Assembly (NCBI RefSeq): GCF_001949125.1 | Contig: NZ_MSTI01000020.1 | Span: 49,324 to 113,323 of the forward strand | Length of the DNA: 64,000 bases | Direction of reading: 5' to 3' | DNA from: Deinococcus marmoris | GTDB taxonomy: Bacteria > Deinococcota > Deinococci > Deinococcales > Deinococcaceae | In this document: positions 1-7,763 of the stretch, piece after piece | How positions within the stretch are numbered: position 1 is the first letter of the stretch | How the letters are laid out: each line of letters begins with the position of its first letter | Translations under genes and position numbers: made by a program | Notes under the pieces: generated by a model | What the model was told of the DNA's origin: nothing | Database searches by the model: none | Seen by the model: the letters and a program-made list of their open reading frames with translations, nothing else

Positions 1-101
1 ACGGGGGCAGCGGGCGGGCCAGAGAAGCCGGACCCGGCTGGCATGCATACCTTTAGACATTCAGATCGGCAGGCATTCAGACCGAACCCTGAGACGAACC
101 C

Positions 102-283
102 ATAAGGATTCCGGTTGAACAGTGATGAAGGGACCGGGAAACCCGACTGGGAGGGGAAGGGAAAAAGGGGAAGGAGAGGGGCGGATAAGGCGGAATCCAG
201 ATGACGCGGTGGAAACCGGGACCATGCCGACTCACCTCGGTTTTCTCTGGTGTTTTCAACCCTTTTCAGCCAGATTTTGTATT
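102..283. repeat. degenerate MITE-like element
   Basis: The ends resemble those of the two better MITE copies at 36211-36345 and 54716-54888. The left end reads ATAAGGATTCCGGTTG against ATACGGATTCCGTTTG. The right end keeps GGTGTTTTCAAC about 20 bases before a terminal TGTATTAAA. The interior is purine-rich and has drifted. I treat it as an old or divergent copy. Apart from this element I see no gene in bases 1-425. Confidence 0.4.
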
Positions 284-425
284 AAATGACCCAATGATAT
301 AGGCCGGCACCCGCTTCTCATCAACCTTCCGCTCACAGCCTGTTATGATATGAGGGATTCATCACAAATGAGAGTTCCGCCGAGAGAGGACATCGGTGAG
401 GGCCGTCGTTTGTCAAAGGAGAACG

Positions 426-2372
426 ATGAGAAATTATCTGGGTCTGGCCCTCACCCTGAGCCTGCTCGTCGGCTGCGGAACCACCTCGCAGCCCGATTCG
501 CAGTCCACCGGCTCACAGCCCACCGATTCTCAGCCCGACTCGCTGAACGACGTGCCCAGCGCCGTCACCGGCCAGCAGGACTTGTCGGTGCTAGCGCTCG
601 GCAGTGTCCAGACGGCCTTCGGCAAGAGCAAACTGAGTTCGGCGCTCAGACAGTTGGCGGCCACACCCCTGAGCGTTCAGTCGCTGGGGAACAGCAAGAA
701 CGGGCTTGACCTGCCGATCAACGGCAATTACGTCACGGTGGACGCCGTGGCGAGCGCCGATCCTGCCGCGCTGCTGGAAAAGTTACAGCGTCTGGGCCTG
801 AAAGACGGCTCCGCCTTCCAGCAGATGGTCTCGGGCCGCCTGCCCGTCAGCGCTCTGGCGCAGGCCGGTCTGCTTCCCGAACTCCAGTTCGTGCGGATGT
901 CGGCGGCCAGAACCAACGCCTTTCCCCTGACCGGAGCCACCGGCGTCCTGTCACAGGGCGATTTCGCGCAGCGCTCCAACATTGCCCGTAGCACGTACCG
1001 CGTCGATGGCCGGGGCATCAGGGTGGGGATTCTCTCGGACTCCTTCAATGCCTGGGACACTGCCACAGAGGGCGGCCCGCCACGGACGACCGTGGCCCAG
1101 GACATCAGCAACGGCGACCTGCCGGCCAGGGGCGTGCAGGTGCTTCAGGATCTGGGTCAGAACAATGGCGGCAGCGACGAGGGACGGGCCATGGCCCAGA
1201 TCGTCCATGACGTGGCTCCGGGCGCAGACATCTCGTTCGCCACGGCCTTCGTCGGTGGTCAGGCGGGATTTGCCAACAACATCCTGCGGCTGGCCCAGGC
1301 CGGCTCAAAGGTCATCGTGGACGACGTCAGCTACTTTGCCGAACCCGCGTACAGTGACGGCATCATCACCCAGGCCGTAGATCAGGTCGCCAAGCAGGGC
1401 GTGGCCTACTTCACCTCGGCGGGCAACGCCGGAGCCGAAGCCTTCGAGACCACCTGGAAAAACGGCGGCCCCTTTATCCTGCGCGGTCCGGGCGGCCAGA
1501 TCGACTACAAGGCCAACATGCTCAATTACGCCCCGCGCGGCACCGACACCCTGCGGAAAGTGATCATTCCCGCTGGCGGCGTTCTCACGACGTATCTGGA
1601 GTGGGATGATCCCTTCGCCTCGGCCACCCGCAATGGACGCGGAGCGCGGACCGACCTCGATCTGTTCGTTCTGGACGACAGGGGCAACATCATTCCGCCC
1701 GATCCTGCCAACGGCATTTTCAGCGTCAGCACCGACGACAATATCGGCAACGACCCGATTGAAGCCGTGTCCGTGGCCAACACCAGCAACAGCCCCAGGG
1801 TGGTCAATCTGCTGGTCACGCGCTTTGACGGCCCCCTTCCGACGCTCGTGCGGATGCAGGAATACGGCAATGCCAGCGCACAGGAGTACATCACCAACAG
1901 TCCCACCGCCAAGGGCCACGCCAACTCGAAGGGTGGCGTGGGGGTGGCGGCGGCGCGCTTTTCCAACACCCCGGCGTATGGGGTGAGTCCCGCCCTGCCC
2001 GAACCGTTTACCTCGGTGGGCGGCATTCCGATTCTGTTCGACACCAATGGCAGGCGGAACGTGGAACTGCGCTTACAGCCGCGTTTCAGCGCCCCGGACG
2101 GCGTCAACACCAGTTTCTTCGGTCAGACCACCTTCGGCGACGGCTCGCTGGTGGACGGCGACAACTTCCCCAACTTCTTCGGCACCAGCGCCGCCGCCCC
2201 GCACGCCGCCGCCGCCGCCGCACTGCTGCTTCAGAACAAGCCCAGGCTGAAGCCAGAGGACCTCTTCGACGCGCTGGCCTTCACCTCCTCCGACATGGGC
2301 AAAAAAGGGTATGACTTCACCAACGGATTCGGTCTTCTTCAGGTTGACAGGGCATTTCTGCTGACCCGCTGA
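426..2372 (+). CDS. S8/S53-like serine peptidase, lipoprotein
   Basis: Secreted subtilase-fold protein of 648 aa, probably anchored outside the membrane as a lipoprotein. The N-terminus is a lipoprotein signal with LSLLVGC and the lipid-acceptor Cys at residue 17, followed by a Ser/Gln/Asp-rich linker. The peptidase core starts near residue 197 with GIRVGILSDSF (Asp205), then GSDEGRAMAQIVHDVAPG (Asp251/Glu252) and FGTSAAAPHAAAA (Ser588). A classical subtilisin would have His in the HGT motif; here the site is DEG, so the triad probably resembles the Ser-Glu-Asp of sedolisins (inference from motifs). The ATG at 426 is preferred to the GTG at 396 because AAAGGAG precedes it and it begins the signal peptide. 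A terminator follows. Substrate unknown. Confidence 0.85.
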   Translation: MRNYLGLALTLSLLVGCGTTSQPDSQSTGSQPTDSQPDSLNDVPSAVTGQQDLSVLALGSVQTAFGKSKLSSALRQLAATPLSVQSLGNSKNGLDLPINGNYVTVDAVASADPAALLEKLQRLGLKDGSAFQQMVSGRLPVSALAQAGLLPELQFVRMSAARTNAFPLTGATGVLSQGDFAQRSNIARSTYRVDGRGIRVGILSDSFNAWDTATEGGPPRTTVAQDISNGDLPARGVQVLQDLGQNNGGSDEGRAMAQIVHDVAPGADISFATAFVGGQAGFANNILRLAQAGSKVIVDDVSYFAEPAYSDGIITQAVDQVAKQGVAYFTSAGNAGAEAFETTWKNGGPFILRGPGGQIDYKANMLNYAPRGTDTLRKVIIPAGGVLTTYLEWDDPFASATRNGRGARTDLDLFVLDDRGNIIPPDPANGIFSVSTDDNIGNDPIEAVSVANTSNSPRVVNLLVTRFDGPLPTLVRMQEYGNASAQEYITNSPTAKGHANSKGGVGVAAARFSNTPAYGVSPALPEPFTSVGGIPILFDTNGRRNVELRLQPRFSAPDGVNTSFFGQTTFGDGSLVDGDNFPNFFGTSAAAPHAAAAAALLLQNKPRLKPEDLFDALAFTSSDMGKKGYDFTNGFGLLQVDRAFLLTR

Positions 2373-2392
2373 TCTCGCCTGATCCCCACGCC

Positions 2393-2425
2393 AAAGCCCC
2401 CGCCCTGAACACAGGCGGGGGCTTT
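2393..2425. terminator. intrinsic terminator after the protease gene
   Basis: Perfect inverted repeat AAAGCCCCCGCC / GGCGGGGGCTTT with an 8-9 base loop, 20 bases after the protease stop codon. The A and T flanks make it usable from both strands, and it also lies downstream of the convergent ispD. Confidence 0.8.
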
Positions 2426-2499
2426 GCTGTATTGGCTCTCTCGATTGGCTCTCTCATCTCCCAACTTGTACGGATTCGTGATCCGCCGTTCCTCGCGCC

Positions 2500-3177
2500 T
2501 CAGCTTCCCGCGTCCCAGACCGGGGCCAGTGCCTGGGCCAGCGCCAGATCGCCGGGGGTGGTGACCTTGAACAACCGGGCGTCGCCGCGCACCAGCCGCA
2601 CCTGTCCGCCCTGCCGCGCAATCAATCCGGCGTCGTCGGTGGCGGCGTGGCCGTCAGCCGCCGCCTGCTCGTGTGCCCGGAGCAGCAGCTCGCGGTGAAA
2701 GCCCTGCGGCGTCTGCACGGCCCACAATCCCTCGCGGGAGACGGCAGCGCCCCACATCTCGCCTCCCTCTGCCTGCACCAGCGTGTCGGCCACGGGCAGG
2801 GCCACCGTCGCCGCGCCGGTTTCGGCCACCGCTTCCAGCAGGGCGTAGATGATGTCGGCCCCCAGGAAGGGGCGGGCCGCGTCGTGGATCAGCACGGTGT
2901 CGGCCACGGTGGCGCGCAGCAGGCGGCGCACGCTGTCCTGGCGGGTCTGGCCGCCGACGATGGCGCGGGCGTCGATGCCGGGGGGAAGCTCCATACCGTC
3001 TGGCAGGGCCACCAGCACCTCGTCCACATGCGGGGCCAGGGCCGCCACGCTGCGGGCCAGCAGGGACAGGCCACCCACCGTCACGAACGCCTTGTGACCC
3101 AGGCCCAGGCGGGTGCCACTTCCGGCGGCGGGAATCAGGGCCGCCGTGGTGCCAGCCAGCAGGCAAGCCCCCGTCAT
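2500..3177 (-). CDS. ispD: 2-C-methyl-D-erythritol 4-phosphate cytidylyltransferase
   Basis: Third step of the MEP isoprenoid pathway: joins MEP and CTP to give CDP-methylerythritol in the cytosol. The 225 aa length is normal for the family. The nucleotide-binding N-terminus LIPAAGSGTRLGLGHKAF (residues 14-31), the middle VLIHDAARPFLG and the C-terminal ATDDAGLI region are all present. The ATG overlaps the stop of ubiX by 4 bases (ATGA), so the two are translationally coupled and share an operon. The partner ispF is not in the window. Confidence 0.93.
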   Translation of the reverse strand: MTGACLLAGTTAALIPAAGSGTRLGLGHKAFVTVGGLSLLARSVAALAPHVDEVLVALPDGMELPPGIDARAIVGGQTRQDSVRRLLRATVADTVLIHDAARPFLGADIIYALLEAVAETGAATVALPVADTLVQAEGGEMWGAAVSREGLWAVQTPQGFHRELLLRAHEQAAADGHAATDDAGLIARQGGQVRLVRGDARLFKVTTPGDLALAQALAPVWDAGS

Positions 3178-3755
3178 TCCTCGTCATCCTCGCGCCAGCG
3201 TTTGAAACCGGGGGCGTCCAGGCCGAACTGGTCCAGCACGCGGGCAGTCACGAAATGCAGCAGTTCGTCCACATCTTTTGGCGAGTGGTAGAAACCGGGG
3301 CTGGCGGTCATGACGGTGGCCCCGGCGTCGTGGGCGGCCAGCATGTTTTGCAGCGTGGGCCGGGGCAACGGGTCCTCGCGCAGCACCAGCACCAGCGGGC
3401 GGCGTTCCTTGAGGGTCACATGCGCGGCGCGCGACAGCAGGTTGTCGGCAAAGCCATGCGCGATCTTGGCCAGGGTGCCCGCGCTGCACGGAATGACCAG
3501 CATTCCATCGGTGCGGTAGGAACCGCTGGCGACACTGGCGGCCAGATCACGGTCCTCGTGAACATGGGTGGCGAACTGGGTCAGATCGGCCAGTTGCGGG
3601 CCGCCCTCAGCGCTCATCACACGTTTTGCGCCGCTGCTGACCACCAGATGCGTCTCTATGGGCTGCCCGTCCACCTTCAGGCCATGCAGCGCCCGCAACA
3701 CGTCCACCGCGTAGGGGATGCCGCTGCCCCCGGACACGCCCACCACCAGCCTCAA
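3174..3755 (-). CDS. ubiX: flavin prenyltransferase UbiX
   Basis: UbiX prenylates FMN with dimethylallyl phosphate to make the prenyl-FMN cofactor of UbiD-type decarboxylases. The 193 aa protein has the FMN-binding start VVGVSGGSGIPYAVDVL, the MLVIPCSAGTLAKIAHGFADNLLSRAAHVTLKERRPLVLV core and the PGFYHSPKDVDELLHFVTARVLDQFGL tail of the family. It starts at a TTG with GGGGAG six bases upstream; no ATG is available in frame. First gene of a two-gene operon with ispD. DMAP use gives a loose link to isoprenoid synthesis (inference). Confidence 0.92.
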   Translation of the reverse strand: MRLVVGVSGGSGIPYAVDVLRALHGLKVDGQPIETHLVVSSGAKRVMSAEGGPQLADLTQFATHVHEDRDLAASVASGSYRTDGMLVIPCSAGTLAKIAHGFADNLLSRAAHVTLKERRPLVLVLREDPLPRPTLQNMLAAHDAGATVMTASPGFYHSPKDVDELLHFVTARVLDQFGLDAPGFKRWREDDEE

Positions 3756-4082
3756 GCGCCGCTCCCCAGAATGCAGTGCCTCAAAGTCGTTGCCTCATGG
3801 GGCAAAGCGTAGCAGGCAGCGTGGGCCGCGCCCGCATCCCACCGCTCTTTTTGACGCTGAAGAACTGACGCTGAAAAAATGCCGATCCCGCCAGCGCTTG
3901 AAGCGGAGTATCGAATTCCTCACAAAATCTCCAGCTTTTTTAAGAGACCGGATTTTCTAAAAGATATGCGCCTTTATGTAAATACTTCACTCCTCGACTG
4001 CTGATCCTGTCAGACCGCTTTGCGTAGTTTGGGCGCAGTTGCCCGCAAGACTGGAGAGAGACCACCGCAACCGAGGAGTTCC
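3756..4082. other. divergent intergenic region ubiX / GH114-like gene
   Basis: 327 bases between divergent genes, more AT-rich than the surroundings. It has a direct repeat GACGCTGAA near 3853 and 3867 and runs of T and A around 3930-3965, suited to promoters on both sides. I could not place a clear -35/-10 pair and see no reading frame that looks coding. Confidence 0.4.
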
Positions 4083-5072
4083 ATGCGAAACACCTGTTCT
4101 GGAGTGCTGGCCCTGTCCTTTGTTCTGAGCGCCTGTGGGCAGAGCGTCTCCCCCAGCGCCGGGTCCCCGGCGGCCAGTCCCGTATCCGCTACCACCCCGG
4201 CGCTGGGCCTGCCAGGGCAGAACGCGGCCAGCGCAGAGTCTGGATATGCAGAGTCTGGATATGCAGAGCCTGGACATACAACGCCTGGGCAGAACGCCAG
4301 CGCCATCAAGCTCCCTCCCACCGGAAAGGTGAGCTGGGACTGGCAGATCGGGGCGGCCACGGAACGCCACATCAAGGTGGCAGCGGGCACCAGCCTGATC
4401 GGTCTCGACGGGTTCACGGTGTCGGCGGCCAAAGTCGCGGAGCTGAAGGGGCAGGGCCTCTACACCGTCTGCTACATCGATGCGGGCAGCTACGAACCGT
4501 ACCGCCCCGACTCGGCCCGCTACCCGGATTATCTGAAGATTCAGCAGGACCCCGACTGGCCCGACGAGGCGTTTCTGGACATCACCGACGTCTTCCGGCC
4601 CGGTTCGGTGCTGGCGGACATCCTGACCGAGCGCATGAAGATGTGCAAGGCCAAGGGCTTCGACGCGCTGGAGCCGGACAACCTGCAAAACGACGAGAAT
4701 GTCAGCGGCGGGCGGATTACCACGCAGCAGCAACTCGACTTCAACGGCTGGATTGCCGATCAGGCGCATGGGCTGGGGCTGGCCGTATTCCAGAAAAACG
4801 GCCCGGACAAGGTGCTGCTGCGGGATCGCACGGGCAGGATGATGGTGGAAAAGTTCGACGGGATTCTGAACGAGGCGTGCCAACAGTACCGCGAATGTGG
4901 CCCGCTGGCCGAGTACACCCGGCGCGGCAAGCTGGCCCTGAACGTGGAATACCGCCGCAACAAGGCGCTGGACTGCGGCCTGATGGCCCAGCACGGCATC
5001 AACGCCCTGAAAAAGGACCGCTATCTGGCGGGTGGGACGGCGCGCGCTTACCTGCGCGAAACCTGCAACTGA
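4083..5072 (+). CDS. GH114-like (endo-alpha-1,4-polygalactosaminidase family) lipoprotein
   Basis: Predicted secreted glycoside hydrolase of 329 aa. Residues 1-18 form a lipoprotein signal ending LSAC. A Pro/Ser-rich linker follows with three tandem copies of a five-residue unit (ESGYA, ESGYA, EPGHT). The barrel domain starts at VSWDWQIGAATE and shows DGFTVSA, YIDAGSYEPYRPDS, FLDITD and a GFDALEPDN segment, where the acidic residues of the GH114 active site are expected (family recognition from memory). GAGGAG five bases before the ATG sets the start. Targets in this family are galactosaminogalactan-type polymers; the real substrate here is unknown. Confidence 0.75.
   Translation: MRNTCSGVLALSFVLSACGQSVSPSAGSPAASPVSATTPALGLPGQNAASAESGYAESGYAEPGHTTPGQNASAIKLPPTGKVSWDWQIGAATERHIKVAAGTSLIGLDGFTVSAAKVAELKGQGLYTVCYIDAGSYEPYRPDSARYPDYLKIQQDPDWPDEAFLDITDVFRPGSVLADILTERMKMCKAKGFDALEPDNLQNDENVSGGRITTQQQLDFNGWIADQAHGLGLAVFQKNGPDKVLLRDRTGRMMVEKFDGILNEACQQYRECGPLAEYTRRGKLALNVEYRRNKALDCGLMAQHGINALKKDRYLAGGTARAYLRETCN
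4233..4277 (+). repeat. three tandem 15-bp repeats inside the GH114-like gene
   Basis: GCAGAGTCTGGATAT occurs twice in exact tandem, followed by a third copy with two changes (GCAGAGCCTGGACAT). The unit is in frame and lengthens the linker between lipid anchor and catalytic domain. Copy number could vary by replication slippage without breaking the frame. Confidence 0.9.
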
Positions 5073-5133
5073 GCGGGAGTTCGCCCGTCCTGGCACGCGG
5101 TCAGCATGGGCGGCAGCCCGCTAGACTGGCCCC

Positions 5134-5862
5134 ATGAACCTGTCCGACGCCCGCCTCGCCCTGCGTGACGCCCGCCGCGTGGCCGTGCTGACCGGCGCGG
5201 GCATCAGCGCCGAGAGCGGCATTCCCACCTTCCGCGACGCGCAGACGGGCCACTGGGCGCGTTTTAAGCCCGAAGACCTCGCCAGCCCGGACGCCTATTA
5301 CCGCTATCCGGCCCTGGTCTGGGAGTGGTACGCGGGCCGTTACCGCGACGTGATGGCCGCGACGCCCAACGCCGGACATGAGCTGCTGGCACGGCTGGAA
5401 CGCGAGAAGGGCGACGGCTACTTTCTGGCCACCCAGAACGTGGACGGCCTGCACGCCCGCGCCGGAAGCGAGCGACTGGTAGAACTGCACGGCAACCTGA
5501 CCACCGCCCGCTGCGAGGTCTGCGCCCACATCGACGCCCTGCCCGCCCCGGCAGATTTTGTGCCGCCCCCAGTCTGCTCCAGATGCGGCGGACGGATGCG
5601 CCCCAACATCGTGTGGTTCAGCGAGTTCCTGCCCGAGCAGGCGCTGGAGGCGGCCAGCGACGCCTTTACTGCCGCCGACGTGGCCCTGATCATCGGCACC
5701 AGCGGCGTGGTGTACCCGGCGGCGGGGCTGGCCTTCGAGACACTGGAACGCGGCGGAACGGTGATCGAGATCAACCCGGATGAAACCGATCTGACCCCCC
5801 GCCTGAGCTTCAGCCTGCGCGAGACGGCCTCGCGGGGGCTGGCAGCTTTGATGGACGGATAG
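5134..5862 (+). CDS. cobB: NAD-dependent protein deacylase, Sir2 family
   Basis: Removes acyl groups from protein lysines using NAD+. The 242 aa protein has GAGISAESGIPTFRD for NAD binding (residues 21-35), TQNVDGLH, the catalytic His119 in VELHGNL, and four zinc Cys (127, 130, 148, 151). Tyr66 and Arg69 in WYAGRY align with the Tyr-x-x-Arg pair that binds succinyl and malonyl groups in SIRT5 and E. coli CobB, so desuccinylase/demalonylase activity is likely (inference). TAGACT lies six bases before the ATG and there is no Shine-Dalgarno, which fits a leaderless mRNA. It stands alone between a lipoprotein gene and a DUF4160 gene. Confidence 0.9.
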   Translation: MNLSDARLALRDARRVAVLTGAGISAESGIPTFRDAQTGHWARFKPEDLASPDAYYRYPALVWEWYAGRYRDVMAATPNAGHELLARLEREKGDGYFLATQNVDGLHARAGSERLVELHGNLTTARCEVCAHIDALPAPADFVPPPVCSRCGGRMRPNIVWFSEFLPEQALEAASDAFTAADVALIIGTSGVVYPAAGLAFETLERGGTVIEINPDETDLTPRLSFSLRETASRGLAALMDG

Positions 5863-5914
5863 AAATTAGCTGGGATGATCCAGGGTCACACCATTTTTGT
5901 AGTAGTCTCGACTT

Positions 5915-6175
5915 ATGCCGGAGGTGTGCAGTTTCTACGGAATCAAGATCGTGTTCTATTACCGCGATCACCTGCCGCCGCACTTCCACGCCATCTACGG
6001 CGACGACGAGGCCACCATCCTGATCGACGATCTGGCGCTGGATGACGGCTGGCTGCCCCGGCGGGCGCTGCGGCTGGTGCTGGAATGGGCAGCAATTCAT
6101 CAGCCCGAACTGGCGCAGGTCTGGGAACTGGCACGTGCCCAGGAACCACTGGGCCGCATAGACCCGCTGGAATAA
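5915..6175 (+). CDS. DUF4160 domain protein
   Basis: Small protein of 86 aa in the DUF4160 family, recognised by FYGIKIVFYYRDHLPPHFHAIYGDDEA near the N-terminus. The HLPPHFHA cluster is the family signature and could bind metal or be catalytic, though no activity is established to my knowledge. TAGTCT six bases before the ATG suggests a leaderless message. It ends 11 bases before the DUF2442-HTH gene. The pairing of a small DUF4160 protein with a DUF2442/HTH partner resembles a toxin-antitoxin or other two-gene module, but the sequence does not prove it. Confidence 0.75.
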   Translation: MPEVCSFYGIKIVFYYRDHLPPHFHAIYGDDEATILIDDLALDDGWLPRRALRLVLEWAAIHQPELAQVWELARAQEPLGRIDPLE

Positions 6176-6186
6176 AGGGAGGACCA

Positions 6187-6690
6187 ATGTACAAACTCGC
6201 CGCCATCGTTGCCGAAGCACCCCACATCCTGCACCTGACCTTCACAGATGGAGCCGCTGTCACGGCAGACGTGAGCAGTCTGCCCTCTGGCGGCGGAGTT
6301 TTCGCACCGCTGGAAGACCCGGCCTTCTTTAATCAGGTCGCGGTAGGCGTGCGGGGCCGTTCGCTGGGCTGGCCGGGCGAACTGGATTTAGACGCCGATT
6401 CGTTCCGGCCCGAGACTTACGGGAATATGCCGCCCGAGTTTCCACTCAGCGACTTCGTGCCGCCGCAGACGGCCAACCCGGTCAGCCAGAAATTGCGGCA
6501 GGCGGTGGAGGCGAGCGGGGAGGCGCAGGCCGTGATCGCCCAGCGTGCCGGCATGCGTCAGCAGGCGCTGAGCCGCCTAATTGACCCCTATTACGAGGGT
6601 CATTCACTGGCAACGCTGACGCGCTTGGCCGACGCATTGGGAATGGAATTGCGGGTGGAACTGGTGCCTAAAGAGAAGCGGGCGTCATAA
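6187..6690 (+). CDS. DUF2442 domain protein with C-terminal HTH
   Basis: 167 aa protein. The N-terminal 80 residues match DUF2442 (HILHLTFTDGAAVTADVSSL, then LDLDADSFRPETYG). Residues about 97-160 look like an XRE-type helix-turn-helix (VIAQRAGMRQQALSRLIDPYYEGHSLATLTRLADALGM). Start at the ATG at 6187, preceded by AGGGAGG. Second gene of a pair with the DUF4160 gene, 11 bases apart. If the pair is a toxin-antitoxin unit, this DNA-binding partner would be the antitoxin and autorepressor (inference). Confidence 0.75.
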   Translation: MYKLAAIVAEAPHILHLTFTDGAAVTADVSSLPSGGGVFAPLEDPAFFNQVAVGVRGRSLGWPGELDLDADSFRPETYGNMPPEFPLSDFVPPQTANPVSQKLRQAVEASGEAQAVIAQRAGMRQQALSRLIDPYYEGHSLATLTRLADALGMELRVELVPKEKRAS

Positions 6691-6694
6691 GACG

Positions 6695-7147
6695 TTACTC
6701 CAGCACATATCGCACCGCTTCCTCAAACCCAACCTTTCCAGCCTCGGCACGCTTCAACACCTTGTTCAGCTTCCACGGCATCCAGTCGGTCTGGCCTGTC
6801 GTACTCCGCAAAAAGCCGCGCACGCCGACTTCCACGTAGCGGGCGTCCTTGCCCAGCAGGGCGCTGAGGCCCGCGCGCACCGCCTCCGGGTCATGCAGCG
6901 GCCCGGTCAGGCGGGCGGAGGGAATATCGGGCGTGACTTCCGGCTCCGGCACGGGTTCATGGGCGGGCCGGGTGGGCGCGGGGTGCGGGCGGTACAGCTC
7001 CACGCGGAAGCCGTCCAGCACCAGCAGCGCGGCCAACGCCTGCGCTTCGGGCAGCGGGTGGGCAAAGGTGACGTGAATATCCAGCTCGTGCCCGCGCTTG
7101 CCCTTGTCGGTCTTGACGGGTGCAGTCTCCATCGGGCCTCCGGTCAT
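6695..7147 (-). CDS. conserved hypothetical protein, unknown function
   Basis: 150 aa, not recognised. The N-terminus HELDIHVTFAHPLPEAQALAALLVLDGFRVELYRPHP looks like a small alpha/beta domain. A Pro/Glu-rich linker follows (VPEPEVTPDIP), then a second domain with LLGKDARYVEVGVRGFLRSTTGQTDWMPWKLNKVLKRAEAG. The ATG overlaps the stop of the upstream DinB-like gene (ATGA), so the two are co-translated. A GGAGG four bases before Met6 (7132) makes that Met an alternative start. No signal peptide or membrane segment. Confidence 0.65.
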   Translation of the reverse strand: MTGGPMETAPVKTDKGKRGHELDIHVTFAHPLPEAQALAALLVLDGFRVELYRPHPAPTRPAHEPVPEPEVTPDIPSARLTGPLHDPEAVRAGLSALLGKDARYVEVGVRGFLRSTTGQTDWMPWKLNKVLKRAEAGKVGFEEAVRYVLE

Positions 7148-7668
7148 GCCGCCGCGCTCTCCTCAAGCAGCTTGCGGTGGTTGCGCAGGTGCATGGCGAT
7201 CATCCGCAGCCAGTCCAGCGCGTCGATCTCGCCAAAAAACTGGTGCCAGAAGGTGCGCCCCGGCGTCGCCGTGACATGAGCGGCCATTTCTTCTAATTTC
7301 TGGCGGTGTTCGGCCCAGGTGGTGTCCAGCGCTTCAAACGGCATGCCTTCCGCGCTGGGCAGCAGCGCTTCGGGAGACTGCCGCTTGCCGTCGATGATCT
7401 CGCCCGGCACCTGCGGCATGGGGCGCAGTTCCTTGTCCGACATCAGCAGGCGCATCATCGGGACGATGCTGTTGTCGATCTTCATGATGTGTTCGGCGTC
7501 CTGGGCCGGAGACCAGTCGCGGCCCGTCTGGGTGGTGGTCCAGTCGGCCTCGCGGCCCCGCAGGTGGGCTTCCATACGGTCCAGTTCCACGCTCAGGCGG
7601 GTGCGGACTTCCTCGGGGGTGTGGCCCACGAACAGCAGCACGGAGGGATCGAACATAGGTTGTGTCAT
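7144..7668 (-). CDS. DinB-like superfamily protein
   Basis: 174 aa, likely a four-helix bundle of the DinB/YfiT type, a fold expanded in Deinococcus. Metal-ligand candidates are His in DAEHIMK (first helix pair) and the HLRNHRKLL motif at the C-terminus, which matches the family's HxxxH. TAAACT six bases before the ATG suggests a leaderless mRNA. It precedes and overlaps the unknown gene at 6695-7147. Family members include thiol-dependent metalloenzymes and bacillithiol transferases; which reaction applies here cannot be read from the sequence. Confidence 0.75.
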   Translation of the reverse strand: MTQPMFDPSVLLFVGHTPEEVRTRLSVELDRMEAHLRGREADWTTTQTGRDWSPAQDAEHIMKIDNSIVPMMRLLMSDKELRPMPQVPGEIIDGKRQSPEALLPSAEGMPFEALDTTWAEHRQKLEEMAAHVTATPGRTFWHQFFGEIDALDWLRMIAMHLRNHRKLLEESAAA

Positions 7669-7763
7669 GGAGGCAGTTTAGCGGTTGGACAGAGGGGCGG
7701 GGTGCAGATTGCGTTTACGTTTACGGTCCCTTCGCTGGCCGTCTGCCCCGCCAGGAGAGCGGC

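Noticed and set aside
3968..3990. TTATGT near 3974 as a half-site of the Deinococcus radiation/desiccation response motif
   Set aside because: The second half of the palindrome is absent. No full RDRM was found in front of any gene here.
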